This document shows positions 30,011 through 38,648 of a stretch of DNA of 64,000 nucleotides, piece after piece. The DNA is from Brevibacillus laterosporus. Lineage in GTDB: Bacteria; Bacillota; Bacilli; Brevibacillales; Brevibacillaceae. The notes under the pieces are model-generated. The model did not search any database, was not told the origin of the DNA, and saw only the letters and a list, made by a program, of their open reading frames with translations. How positions within the stretch are numbered: the stretch's first letter is position 1; each line of letters starts with the position of its first letter. The position numbers and the translations under genes are program-made. The stretch is taken from assembly GCA_007833815.1 (NCBI GenBank), contig CP033464.1, forward strand, positions 4,892,001 through 4,956,000. Reading direction: 5' to 3'.

Positions 30011-30937
30011 TTATTGCTCGCGTAAGAACTGAATCTCTGCTTGCAATTCTTTTGGTACTGGCGCATCAAATTCCATGTACTCACCTGTACGAGGATGTAT
30101 AAATCCTAATGTTTTCGCATGCAAAGCTTGACCATTGATATTCAGTGTTTTTCGTGGTCCATATTTCGGATCACCCGCTAACGGGTAGCCAATATATTTC
30201 ATGTGGACACGTATCTGATGGGTACGTCCTGTCTCTAGCTTTAATTCCACAATGGTAAAATCCTTTAAACGCTCTAACACAACAAAGTGAGTCACGGCAG
30301 GCTTACTATTTCCAAAAACAACCGCCATCTGTTGACGATTTTTTGGGTCACGACCGATCGGGGCATCAATAGTACCCATCTCATGAGGGATTTCTCCATG
30401 CACGACAGCTACGTATTTACGATTAACGGTATGTTCTTTTAATTGATCAGCTAGACTGGCATGAGCTTTATCATTTTTTGCGATCATTAACAACCCAGAG
30501 GTATCTTTATCAATGCGATGTACAATACCTGGACGCATCACACCGTTAATGCCAGATAAATCTTTACAATGATGCATCAGACCATTTACCAACGTTCCTG
30601 TATAATGACCTAGTGCTGGATGTACGACTAAGCCACGCGGTTTGTTCACTACCACGACATCAGAATCTTCATAGACAATGTCCAAATCCATCGGTTGGGC
30701 CTCGATCTTCAGCTCTTTTGGAGGTGGTACACGCAAACTGATCTCGTCATCCATTGCTACCTTGTAATTATTTTTAATCGGTGCATCATTGACCGTAACT
30801 CTTCCATCTTTTACCCATGCCTGTACTTGAGAACGAGACCATTCTCCCTCCTGCATGGTTAGAAATTTATCAATACGCTCTCCTGCTACTTCTTTTTCCA
30901 CTGTCCAATCAAAACGTTCGAAAGTTTGCTCTGTCAT
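30011..30937 (-). CDS. rluD: 23S rRNA/pseudouridine synthase, RluD family (YlyB)
   Basis: The 308-residue protein has an S4 RNA-binding domain at the N-terminus (ERIDKFLTM...) and the RluA/RluD catalytic motif HRIDKDTSGLLMIAKN with the catalytic Asp. Starting at MTEQTFERF is chosen because AGGAG lies seven bases upstream. In Bacillus the homologue (ylyB) sits between lspA and pyrR, as here. Confidence 0.93.
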   Translation of the reverse strand: MTEQTFERFDWTVEKEVAGERIDKFLTMQEGEWSRSQVQAWVKDGRVTVNDAPIKNNYKVAMDDEISLRVPPPKELKIEAQPMDLDIVYEDSDVVVVNKPRGLVVHPALGHYTGTLVNGLMHHCKDLSGINGVMRPGIVHRIDKDTSGLLMIAKNDKAHASLADQLKEHTVNRKYVAVVHGEIPHEMGTIDAPIGRDPKNRQQMAVVFGNSKPAVTHFVVLERLKDFTIVELKLETGRTHQIRVHMKYIGYPLAGDPKYGPRKTLNINGQALHAKTLGFIHPRTGEYMEFDAPVPKELQAEIQFLREQ

Positions 30938-30979
30938 GTATAAGCTCCTAAATGTATTCATTCCAATCCTAGTATGCAC

Positions 30980-31447
30980 TTACTTGTTGGAAGAATGTGA
31001 TGGCTTGCGAGATTCCATAAAAATATCAAGCATCATCACTGCCACACCAAACGTAATCGCCATATCGGCTACATTAAAGATTGGGAAGTTGATAATTACA
31101 GCATGTAAAAAGTCCACCACTTGTCCAGTTGAAGCCCGATCAATAAAGTTACCGATGGCTCCTCCCAATACGAGAGATAAGGCAACCGACATGCGCGGAT
31201 TGCTTTTTCCTTGTTTGTAAAGAGTATAGATAATCCCAATTACAACCAGAGTGGTGATAATAATAAAGAACACGCGACGGTTCTGGAGCATACCAAACGC
31301 AGCACCCATATTACGGTGTGAAGTGAGGTGGAACACATTTTCAATCAACGGAATTGACTCTCCATATTCCATATACTTCACCACGAGATGCTTAGTCCAT
31401 TGATCCAATGCAATAACCGCGAGCGCAATTATGTAGTAGAAATACAT
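30980..31447 (-). CDS. lspA: Lipoprotein signal peptidase II
   Basis: Membrane aspartyl protease that cleaves prolipoprotein signals. The 155-residue protein has four transmembrane segments and the catalytic Asp motifs GNFIDRASTGQVVDF and NVADMAIT. ATG 31447 follows GAGGAGG; a longer frame upstream has no site. The OppA lipoprotein in this window is one expected substrate. Confidence 0.95.
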   Translation of the reverse strand: MYFYYIIALAVIALDQWTKHLVVKYMEYGESIPLIENVFHLTSHRNMGAAFGMLQNRRVFFIIITTLVVIGIIYTLYKQGKSNPRMSVALSLVLGGAIGNFIDRASTGQVVDFLHAVIINFPIFNVADMAITFGVAVMMLDIFMESRKPSHSSNK

Positions 31448-31545
31448 AACAGCCTCCTCAAGAAATGGCGTAGAGTAACACCGCAAATTGTACCACAGGC
31501 AAAATCAGTTGGGCAATTTTTTTCAATAAGTTCCTGCTAGATCAG

Positions 31546-32223
31546 TTAAATCGAACTCTTTTTTTGTTTCCCTTTTTGTTTAACAGAAGTCAAACCCTTC
31601 AGCTTCCGATACAAACGATACCCTTTTCGAACAAGATCAAGCGTCCACAGAGGAATTTTGATACGACGTTCTTTAAGATAAGGATAGTAAAAGCGATAAT
31701 AAGCACTTCGAATATCCTTCCATTTGCGATCTTCTCCCGGATGAATATAGTCGCTCACGTCAATGATATAGGCATGTCCTTGATACATCAGTACATTTTT
31801 GCCATGAACATCTTGAGGGTATAGGCCCTTGGCTCTCGCTTCATCTAGTGCCTCATCTACTTCTTTTATTACATTTTCAGGGATAGGAATACCATACCGT
31901 ACACAATCAAACAATGAGATCCCTCTCATACGCTTGATGACTAGATAGTTTTCCCCTCTCTGATAACAAATCGGATAGTATTTTGATTCACCCAGACGAC
32001 GATATACTTCACTCTCTTCAGAAATCCCTGGCTTACCTGGTGCATATAGCTTAATAACAACGTCAGGATAGTCAGGATGGCAGAACACGCCTGCGTAATT
32101 ACCAGTTCCTACAATCTCCCACGGATGAGGAGCATGAATGACTTGAACGGGGTCATAGGGAGAGGGGGATTCTAATACTACTTCTTCTAAAAAACGCTCC
32201 AAAAGATCCTGCTCCAATTTCAT
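31546..32223 (-). CDS. YrzF-like degenerate Ser/Thr kinase
   Basis: The 225-residue protein shows kinase-fold features without canonical motifs: a G-rich segment (IVGTGNYAGVF), a Lys in DVVIKLYAPG, an HRD-like loop reading QDVHGKNVL and a DFG-like IIDVSDY. It resembles the B. subtilis YrzF family. The conserved catalytic Asp is present in DVHG, so activity is possible. The basic C-terminal tail (about 30 residues, KQKGKQKK) could bind nucleic acid or membrane. AGAGGG precedes the ATG. It lies alone between lspA and the phosphohexomutase. Confidence 0.75.
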   Translation of the reverse strand: MKLEQDLLERFLEEVVLESPSPYDPVQVIHAPHPWEIVGTGNYAGVFCHPDYPDVVIKLYAPGKPGISEESEVYRRLGESKYYPICYQRGENYLVIKRMRGISLFDCVRYGIPIPENVIKEVDEALDEARAKGLYPQDVHGKNVLMYQGHAYIIDVSDYIHPGEDRKWKDIRSAYYRFYYPYLKERRIKIPLWTLDLVRKGYRLYRKLKGLTSVKQKGKQKKSSI

Positions 32224-32367
32224 TGATACCCTCTCTTCATCTTCGCATCTCAGCTTTTATTGTAACAAAGAATGATGCGAGAAACATTGTTCCTTTTACC
32301 CAGTATCATTATCTAGAAAGAACTTTTCGCCATGCATTTCATTTGACCTGCCTACTTACTACTTACA

Positions 32368-32405
32368 CGAGAAAAAAACCAACTCACTAGAAGCTGGTTC
32401 CTTTT
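32368..32405 (-). terminator. Rho-independent terminator after the phosphohexomutase gene
   Basis: On the minus strand AACCAGCTTCT...GAGTTGGTT forms a hairpin followed by TTTTTTCTCG, about 45 bases past the stop. Confidence 0.75.
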
Positions 32406-32450
32406 TAAAAATCTTTTTCTTATTTGTGGTTTAAAACTCCTGTAGCTCAT

Positions 32451-33878
32451 TTATTTGATCTCCTCAAACCAATCCCTTACTGCCTCTTTCAACCGATCCA
32501 ATTCTTCTGACCCAGTCGCCTCACAATAAATCCGTAACAATGGCTCTGTGCCAGATGGACGAATCAGCACCCAATGTCCGCCTTCTAGCAAGAGTTTAAA
32601 ACCATCCTCCGTTTTAATGGATTCAACTGCATATCCAGAAATCGCATGTGGAGGCTTCTCCTTAAAACGGCGCAAAAAATCTTCCTTTTGTTTTAAGCGA
32701 ATATCTAGCCTAATGCTATACATGCGCCCAAATTTACGGTGAATATCCGCTTTAATCTCTTCTAAACTCTTCCCCTCAACCGCACACATTTCCGCAATTA
32801 ATAAATTAATTAAGATTCCATCTTTCTCAGGAATATGGCCGAGAATGCTTGCTCCTCCACTCTCCTCACCACCAATGAGCACATTCCCTTTTAGCATCTG
32901 CGCCCCAATATATTTAAATCCCACAGGTGTCTCAATTAATTCCAACCCATAATGCTCACAGATGCGGTCCAATTGATGAGTGGTAGCTACAGTACGAATG
33001 ACTTTGCCTTGACCATTTCGGTTTTTCACCATGTGGTAAGTGAGTAGTGTCAGCACTTCATTAGGCGGAAGATATCTACCCTGTCGATCCACAACACCAA
33101 ACCGATCTGCATCTCCATCATTAGCTACTCCCAAATCAGCATTTTCCACCAGCACTTGACGAGATAATTCTGCTAAATGGTGTTCATTCGGCTCTGGCAG
33201 ACCGCCACCAAATAACGGATCTCTCTCTTCACGTATGCTTTTAACCGCTACACCAGCCTCCTGCAACAGCGCACTCATATAACCACTCCCTGCCCCATGC
33301 ATGGCGTCTACCACTATGGTTAAATTGGCTTTTTGTAACACATCCATGCGAATAATCCGTCGAATATGTGCCTCATAGTGAGGTTTCAAGTGAATCGGTT
33401 GATATAGCTTACGAATTTTAGCGTCTTCGATGGTGCGTGTCTCTACCTGTTCATCACTCGCTTCAATCTCTTGAATCAGTACTTCTAACCGTTGCGTAAT
33501 AGCAGGAGAGGCTGGTCCTGCATATTCGGGAATATATTTGATTCCATTGTATTCCGCCGGATTGTGGCTAGCAGTCAACATTACCGCTCCGCTCACACCA
33601 AAATGCTTTACTCCAAATGCAACGACAGGTGTTGGTGTGGGCTCGCTCACCAAAAAGGAAAGGATGCCGTGAGCAGTCAACACACGCACAACTTCTTGAG
33701 CAAACATTCGTCCCATAAAACGAGTGTCATAGCCGACAATTATGCCCCGATCTATCCAACCATTCTCCTCTGTATAACAAGCAATTGCTTTTGCCACCGT
33801 CCGTACATTTTCCATCGTAAACTGATCAGCCATCACAGCTCTCCATCCATCCGTTCCAAAAACAATCTGCTTTTTCAT
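32451..33878 (-). CDS. Phosphoglucomutase/phosphomannomutase family protein
   Basis: Alpha-D-phosphohexomutase that interconverts hexose 1- and 6-phosphates. The 475-residue protein has the phosphoserine loop TASHNPAEYNG, metal-binding GDADRFG, sugar-binding GGEESGG and the C-terminal phosphate-binding RPSGTEPLLRIY. Which hexose is used cannot be told from these motifs. GGAGGG precedes the ATG. It is monocistronic. Confidence 0.92.
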   Translation of the reverse strand: MKKQIVFGTDGWRAVMADQFTMENVRTVAKAIACYTEENGWIDRGIIVGYDTRFMGRMFAQEVVRVLTAHGILSFLVSEPTPTPVVAFGVKHFGVSGAVMLTASHNPAEYNGIKYIPEYAGPASPAITQRLEVLIQEIEASDEQVETRTIEDAKIRKLYQPIHLKPHYEAHIRRIIRMDVLQKANLTIVVDAMHGAGSGYMSALLQEAGVAVKSIREERDPLFGGGLPEPNEHHLAELSRQVLVENADLGVANDGDADRFGVVDRQGRYLPPNEVLTLLTYHMVKNRNGQGKVIRTVATTHQLDRICEHYGLELIETPVGFKYIGAQMLKGNVLIGGEESGGASILGHIPEKDGILINLLIAEMCAVEGKSLEEIKADIHRKFGRMYSIRLDIRLKQKEDFLRRFKEKPPHAISGYAVESIKTEDGFKLLLEGGHWVLIRPSGTEPLLRIYCEATGSEELDRLKEAVRDWFEEIK

Positions 33879-34014
33879 TTGATTCCCTCCATGCTAGACA
33901 AGTAATGGTCACGTCAAATACTCCACTCATACTTTATGAAGGTGGAAAGCAGAATAGAAGGCTGAGCTCTTAAACAAAATAAAAAAAGCGACACTGTGGT
34001 CGCCTACTAATCAT
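33879..34014 (-). other. Spacer with the terminator expected for the DUF4912 gene
   Basis: On the minus strand GCGAC/GTCGC (34003-33988) with a CACAGT loop is followed by seven T (33987-33981). It is correctly oriented for the DUF4912 gene at 34442, but the 380-bp mobile element lies between the gene and this terminator. No gene is seen. Confidence 0.55.
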
Positions 34015-34394
34015 TTTATGAATTAGCCGAGAACACTCGTGATTTTAATCATGAGATGAATCGGCTTCGGACAGAGCGTGTCTTCTGACACGTTAATTGA
34101 CCGACTACTTCTTTGAATAACTAACAAGAACAGGTATACTAATCTTGTACAGATTGCTCATTGAAAACGGAATGTATGGGGTTGCCATAAGGAATGCTTT
34201 GTGGCGTAAAACATTCAAGCACCTTCGTCCTCTCTGACCGAAAAGCGAAAACCAAGCAGTAGGTCAGAGAGAAGAGTCCAACGTACACTTTTTTTCAATA
34301 ACCGTAGGGACTACGGGGATAGCCTGCTAATTCTCACTTCGTTGGATGTGATAGCACAGGAATCTCGTGGCTTTAGCCATGAGAGGTTCAAGTA
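34015..34394 (+). mobile_element. 380-bp non-autonomous IS200/IS605-type element, copy A, with omegaRNA-like core
   Basis: Near-identical to 44726-45103. The left subterminal hairpin is CTCGTGATTTTAATCATGAG (34036-34055) and the right one CTCGTGGCTTTAGCCATGAG (34364-34383): the same hairpin with compensatory base changes, as in IS200/IS605 ends. No tnpA or tnpB frame is present. The interior has strong RNA-like structure: CTCTCTGACC (34230) with GGTCAGAGAG (34262), CCGTAG/CTACGG (34302-34316), and CCAACG (34278) with CGTTGG (34340), close to the right end. This layout resembles the omegaRNA scaffold at TnpB gene ends. A preceding TTTAT is shared by both copies and may be the target motif. It lies between the DUF4912 gene and its terminator. 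Confidence 0.8.
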
Positions 34395-34441
34395 TCCTCT
34401 GTTTCTTCTCTAAGCAATCGGGGGTGCCCTCCCTTGGTGCT

Positions 34442-35098
34442 TTACCATGCAGCATACCGGTAAGATGTTAATGTCACGCCCTCTGAGCGCATAATGGGAC
34501 AAAATTGGCCAGAAGCATATAGACCAAACTCCGCCACGTACTGTTTGCCCACTTGCAGATGCTCCACATAGCAAGATTCTGCTTCTCCTCTGATATACAC
34601 GTCTTTATACCCCACTTCCCTTCTAGATGTCACGCCTTCCTCCAATTCATACAGACGAATTCCTTGTTTAATATTCGTCCAATCTTCATTCAAGTACCCT
34701 GCAATCATATGCAGGCGATATTTAGAAATATACCAGTGAACATACACAGTCTCAGGTGCCGTCGGAATCACAGTTATGACCGGGACACGTTTTTCCTCTT
34801 GTTGAGCTTGCCCCTGCATTTGTTCTGCTAAAAAACCTTTTGCCTGAGTCGTATAGCTATCTCCCTTGTCCGTTTCCAATGGATAGACAGGAGGATAAAA
34901 AGGGGGGCTTACAACCTTCCCCATGAACAAATTGACGAAGATCGCCTCTGTTATACCCTTGTTCTCTCCATCCGCCTGCGACTTCAGACCAAATTTGTGA
35001 AGTTGGTATTTCACTTGGCCAATTGTCATTCCACACCTTGTAGAAATCTCTTGAAGCGATAGGGATTGTGCTCGCATTTGTAGGATTTTTGTAATCAT
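34442..35098 (-). CDS. DUF4912 domain protein with N-terminal helix-turn-helix-like segment
   Basis: The 218-residue protein starts with a basic helical stretch (KILQMRAQSLSLQEISTRCG then GMTIGQVKYQLHKFGL) that looks like a helix-turn-helix. After a Q-rich linker comes a DUF4912 domain (VYVHWYISKYRLHM, GIRLYELEEG, CYVEHLQVGKQYVAEFGL). The function of DUF4912 is unknown. AAAGGAG lies nine bases before the ATG. The gene ends 48 bases from mobile element copy A. Confidence 0.75.
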   Translation of the reverse strand: MITKILQMRAQSLSLQEISTRCGMTIGQVKYQLHKFGLKSQADGENKGITEAIFVNLFMGKVVSPPFYPPVYPLETDKGDSYTTQAKGFLAEQMQGQAQQEEKRVPVITVIPTAPETVYVHWYISKYRLHMIAGYLNEDWTNIKQGIRLYELEEGVTSRREVGYKDVYIRGEAESCYVEHLQVGKQYVAEFGLYASGQFCPIMRSEGVTLTSYRYAAW

Positions 35099-35421
35099 GA
35101 AGGTTGTACTCCTTTCTGCTTAACTCATTGCTATCAGTATAAAAGAGCTTGTCTTAAAATCATGTCGAACGCTGAACGCATAACTTTTCTTCTTTTGTCG
35201 ATACCAGCTAAAACGTTCGGCATAGAGGCTGGTCGTTCGACAAACTTTTTATATTCACTAAAAATTTCAATAAAATGAAAAAAACTCTGATTGATAGAAG
35301 CCATCATATAGAACACACATATATACAAAAAAACCACTCACAAGCTTCAGGACTTTGCCTACATGCTTGTTGAGTGGTTTTTACTGTAATAATCTATGGT
35401 GTTGCAAAAAAGGTTTTAACT
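35099..35421 (-). other. Intergenic stretch between lysP and the DUF4912 gene
   Basis: About 320 bases. The lysP-side end holds a good terminator (described separately). A 67-codon minus-strand open frame (35134-35337) starts inside that terminator, has no ribosome-binding site and is not annotated. Nothing else recognisable. Confidence 0.4.
35330..35384 (-). terminator. Rho-independent terminator after lysP
   Basis: AAAAACCACTCA pairs with TGAGTGGTTTTT, with an inner CAAGC/GCTTG stem; it ends in a T-run on the minus strand and is also usable on the plus strand. Confidence 0.85.
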
Positions 35422-36930
35422 TTAGTCTCTTACATGTCCACTGCTGAAATCACATTCGTTTAATTTCACCATTTTTGTTTTCTTGGTCCATTTATAACCT
35501 AACCACAGAGCAAGGAAGATTGGAATACCGATATAGGATACCAGCATGGAATTCCAGTTAATTTGGTTGCCTAAAAATGCCTCGTAATCTTGTCCCAGAA
35601 TAACGACCATGCATAAAATAAAGGCAAATAGAGGACCGAATGGGAACCATCTTGCTTTAAACGGCAATTCACTTAAGCTATGCCCTTGTGCCACAAACGC
35701 ACGGCGGAAGCGATAATGACTGATCGCAATACCCAACCAGGCAATGAATCCAGACATACCAGAAGCATTTAGTAACCACGTATATACAGCACCATCACCG
35801 AATAGAGAAGCAAAGAAAGCAACCATCCCAACTGATGCTGTCATCAGCAAGCAATAGATTGGAATACCGCGACTGTTTAGTTTCATAAAGAATTTAGGTG
35901 CTTTTCCATCCTTCGCCATCGCCCACAACATACGTGTAGATGCATACATACCGGAGTTACCCGCAGACAATACAGCCGATAAAATAACAGCGTTCATCAC
36001 AGAAGCGGCAAATGCCAAACCTGCTTTTTCAAATACCATCGTAAACGGACTAATCGCAATCGTATCTATATCGCCACCCACCAAATTCGGGCTGGTGTAC
36101 GGAACCAACAAACCAATAACCATAATCGCCAAAATGTAGAACAACAGAATACGCCAGAACACTTGCTTGATAGCTTTCGGGATGTTTTTACGTGGATCAT
36201 CGCTCTCTCCTGCTGCTACCCCGATTAATTCTGTGCCCTGAAAACTAAAGCCAGCAATCATAAACACCCCAAGGGCTGCCATAAAGCCTCCGTGGAATGG
36301 TGCATCGCCAACGGTAAAGTTCTTAAAGCCAACAGCCTCTCCACCCATAATACCAAAGATCATTAAAATACCAACTACTAGGAAAATAATAACCGTTGCT
36401 ACTTTAATCATGGAGAACCAAAACTCGGACTCCCCGTAGCCTTTTACAGATAAATAGTTCAATCCAAACATCAAGGCTAAAAATAAACCGCTCCACAGCA
36501 TTGAAGAGCTCTCTGGGAACCAAAATTTCATTAAAAGCGTCGCCGCAGATAACTCGGCTGCAATCGTAATGGCCCAGTTATACCAATAGTTCCAACCTAA
36601 CGCAAAGCCAAGAGCAGGATCTACAAACCTGGTTGCGTAGGTACTAAAAGAGCCTGACTCTGGCATAAAAGCCGCCATCTCACCCAAACTGGTCATTAAG
36701 AAATATACCATAATACCAATAGCCAAATATGCTAAAATCGCGCCACCAGGACCTGCTTGGGAAATGGCTCCACCACTTGCAAGAAATAGCCCCGTACCAA
36801 TAGAACCGCCAAGAGCGATCATGGTAAGGTGACGAGCTTTTAGACCGCGCTTCAGTTCTTGTGGTTGTCCCCCGTCTCTAGTAGCCGATATGTTTGTTGA
36901 CCTTTCGTTCCTTGATGTTGCCTGTGGCAT
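35422..36930 (-). CDS. lysP: Lysine-specific permease (APC family)
   Basis: Amino acid/proton symporter with 12 hydrophobic segments in 502 residues. KARHLTMIALGGSIGTGLFLASG at the first helix is typical of LysP-group APC permeases. Substrate assignment rests mainly on the lysine riboswitch directly upstream. The start MPQATSRNE is chosen because AAAGGAGCG lies about seven bases upstream; the frame is open further back into the leader but without a site. Confidence 0.9.
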   Translation of the reverse strand: MPQATSRNERSTNISATRDGGQPQELKRGLKARHLTMIALGGSIGTGLFLASGGAISQAGPGGAILAYLAIGIMVYFLMTSLGEMAAFMPESGSFSTYATRFVDPALGFALGWNYWYNWAITIAAELSAATLLMKFWFPESSSMLWSGLFLALMFGLNYLSVKGYGESEFWFSMIKVATVIIFLVVGILMIFGIMGGEAVGFKNFTVGDAPFHGGFMAALGVFMIAGFSFQGTELIGVAAGESDDPRKNIPKAIKQVFWRILLFYILAIMVIGLLVPYTSPNLVGGDIDTIAISPFTMVFEKAGLAFAASVMNAVILSAVLSAGNSGMYASTRMLWAMAKDGKAPKFFMKLNSRGIPIYCLLMTASVGMVAFFASLFGDGAVYTWLLNASGMSGFIAWLGIAISHYRFRRAFVAQGHSLSELPFKARWFPFGPLFAFILCMVVILGQDYEAFLGNQINWNSMLVSYIGIPIFLALWLGYKWTKKTKMVKLNECDFSSGHVRD

Positions 36931-36984
36931 AAAAAAACGCTCCTTTGTCTGTTCATAGATACATGCAAGGAAGGAGTGGGAATA

Positions 36985-37020
36985 TAAAAAATCCGCCAAT
37001 CAAAACCTGACGACGGATTT
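36985..37020 (-). terminator. Terminator of the lysine riboswitch
   Basis: On the minus strand AAATCCG (37020-37014) pairs with CGGATTT (36995-36989), ending in TTTTTT before lysP. It would form in the lysine-bound state. Confidence 0.85.
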
Positions 37021-37028
37021 ATACATGA

Positions 37029-37246
37029 CCCGCATCATACCTTCCATGAAGATAGCACAACACGCTTATTCGGAAAATAAACGTGACAGTTCTGCCCCTT
37101 TCGGAAACAGCCCCAGCCTGTACATCACAGAGTCTTTGTACAAACTTCGGCGGTCTTTCCTTTCTGATGGAGTCTACAACTTCTCTGTGTCTCGTCCAGC
37201 ATACTCTTAAATACCGCAACCTCTACCTCACCAGATATGATGAGGG
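37029..37246 (-). promoter_or_regulatory. Lysine riboswitch (L box) aptamer
   Basis: On the minus strand the conserved blocks appear in order: GTGAGGTAGAGGTTGCG, AAGAGTA, GACCGCCGAAG, GGCTGGGGCTGTT, AACTGTCACG and CATGGAAGG. The ends close through CCTCATCATA with TATGATGCGGG. Lysine binding to this family causes premature termination. It controls lysP. Confidence 0.95.
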
Positions 37247-37276
37247 TTTGCTATTTTATTAAAAAAAGATAATGTA

Positions 37277-37305
37277 ATTATAAATGAAAAAGGAGTAAAG
37301 TTCAA
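37277..37305 (-). promoter_or_regulatory. Promoter of the lysine riboswitch-lysP transcript
   Basis: On the minus strand TTGAAC (37305-37300) and TATAAT (37282-37277) are separated by 17 bases, about 30 bases upstream of the aptamer. Confidence 0.75.
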
Positions 37306-37422
37306 CTACATTTTCCATAACCTTTTATACAAATGCAATCTTTCACGTTTTTTTCTATATTTGATCGCTTTCCATACAAATAAAAGATGACCTCTAGATA
37401 GGCCACCTTTCATCCCCCTATA

Positions 37423-38595
37423 TCAATCGTGACTCCGTTCCTTCAACCGCAATGGTTGCTTTTGCATATAAGTCCCACATCTCCACAGCCACTCCATCGG
37501 TCCAAAGGCGTATTGCGATAACCACCACTTACTAAACATGATCTGCAATAGATAGAGAGTAATACAAAAGATAAATCCAATCCACAGTGGGATTCCCGCT
37601 GTATTCGGCACAAACAGTGAAAACAACATGACTGTTATAATTGTCTGCGATAAATAATTGGTCAATGCCATACGCCCCACATACGTAAATCCGTGGAGCC
37701 GCTCTTGCCAGCGTTTGTTTTCCAACAACAAAACGATGGAGACTAGATAAAAGACCGCCAACGTTTTTCCTGTCATTTGAATGTACTTTTGAATTTCTTC
37801 GGATACATACACATCATGGCTGAAATAATAACGAAACATCGGGATAAACAACAGAATAGTCAACACAAGACTCACTATCTGCGTGACGCGCAAGCCACGT
37901 TTCCATTCATGCACACGTTGAAAAAAGTTGACCTTTCCTGCACACAATCCTAACAAAAACAGTCCCAGTAACTCAGGAATATAAATGATTACATTAAGAA
38001 TCTGTATTCCGGTCAAAATTTCATAGCGTTGACTTACTTTTTGGGCATAGTCTTCTAGCCCATTGAACCAAGGGGCTTCCAATAAAACCGTTTGACCTAA
38101 TACAACGTCGCTGGAAAAAGCAAACCAGATAAACAACATAAACAGACCCATTAGAAAAATGCTCCAAACCAACAGAGCTGATGCCTTTTGTCGATAAAAT
38201 AATAAAAGTAAAAAGCCTACCAGTGCGTACATATGTAAAATATCACCATACCACAACAGCAAAAAATGTAGGCAACCAATAAGAAACAGAACTGTTAAAC
38301 GCATGGAAAACAAAGCTCTCAGCGCGTATCCCTTAGCTTCTGCTCTACTCATGAATAGATAAAATCCTAATCCAAACAAAAAGGCAAACAAAGAGTAAAA
38401 TTTCGTCTGAATAAATAAGTCATACCCAAAGCGAAACACTGCATCCGTTCCTTGGGCATATCCCCTTGAGTCTAGAGGTTGAATCCCCAACATGGCTGGG
38501 AAGTTCACTAGGAATATACCCAAGATAGCAATGCCTCTCACTGTATCAATAGAGGTTATTCGATCTTTGGGTGAAACTGGACTTGCTGGATTCAT
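37423..38595 (-). CDS. DUF418 family membrane protein
   Basis: The 390-residue polytopic membrane protein begins with a DRITSIDTVRGIAILGIF motif and has about ten hydrophobic segments, then a C-terminal DUF418 region (GRMALTNYLSQTI and FGPMEWLWR). Proteins of this group (YeiB, YxaH) are suspected acyltransferase-like transporters; no activity is established. The start MNPAS follows AAGGGGGTG; a Met three codons upstream is the alternative. Confidence 0.85.
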   Translation of the reverse strand: MNPASPVSPKDRITSIDTVRGIAILGIFLVNFPAMLGIQPLDSRGYAQGTDAVFRFGYDLFIQTKFYSLFAFLFGLGFYLFMSRAEAKGYALRALFSMRLTVLFLIGCLHFLLLWYGDILHMYALVGFLLLLFYRQKASALLVWSIFLMGLFMLFIWFAFSSDVVLGQTVLLEAPWFNGLEDYAQKVSQRYEILTGIQILNVIIYIPELLGLFLLGLCAGKVNFFQRVHEWKRGLRVTQIVSLVLTILLFIPMFRYYFSHDVYVSEEIQKYIQMTGKTLAVFYLVSIVLLLENKRWQERLHGFTYVGRMALTNYLSQTIITVMLFSLFVPNTAGIPLWIGFIFCITLYLLQIMFSKWWLSQYAFGPMEWLWRCGTYMQKQPLRLKERSHD

Positions 38596-38648
38596 ACACC
38601 ACACCCCCTTCCTTTCTTGTTTGTTACTTTGCCTTGTTTTATTCTGAT

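Noticed and set aside
34230-34271. CTCTCTGACC / GGTCAGAGAG inverted repeat as a terminator or CRISPR repeat
   Set aside because: No U-tract follows directly and there are no periodic repeats; it is part of the mobile element's structured core.
35134-35337. 67-codon minus-strand open frame between lysP and the DUF4912 gene
   Set aside because: Its start lies inside a rho-independent terminator, there is no ribosome-binding site and the sequence matches no family I recognise; an unrecognised transposase remnant is possible but unsupported.
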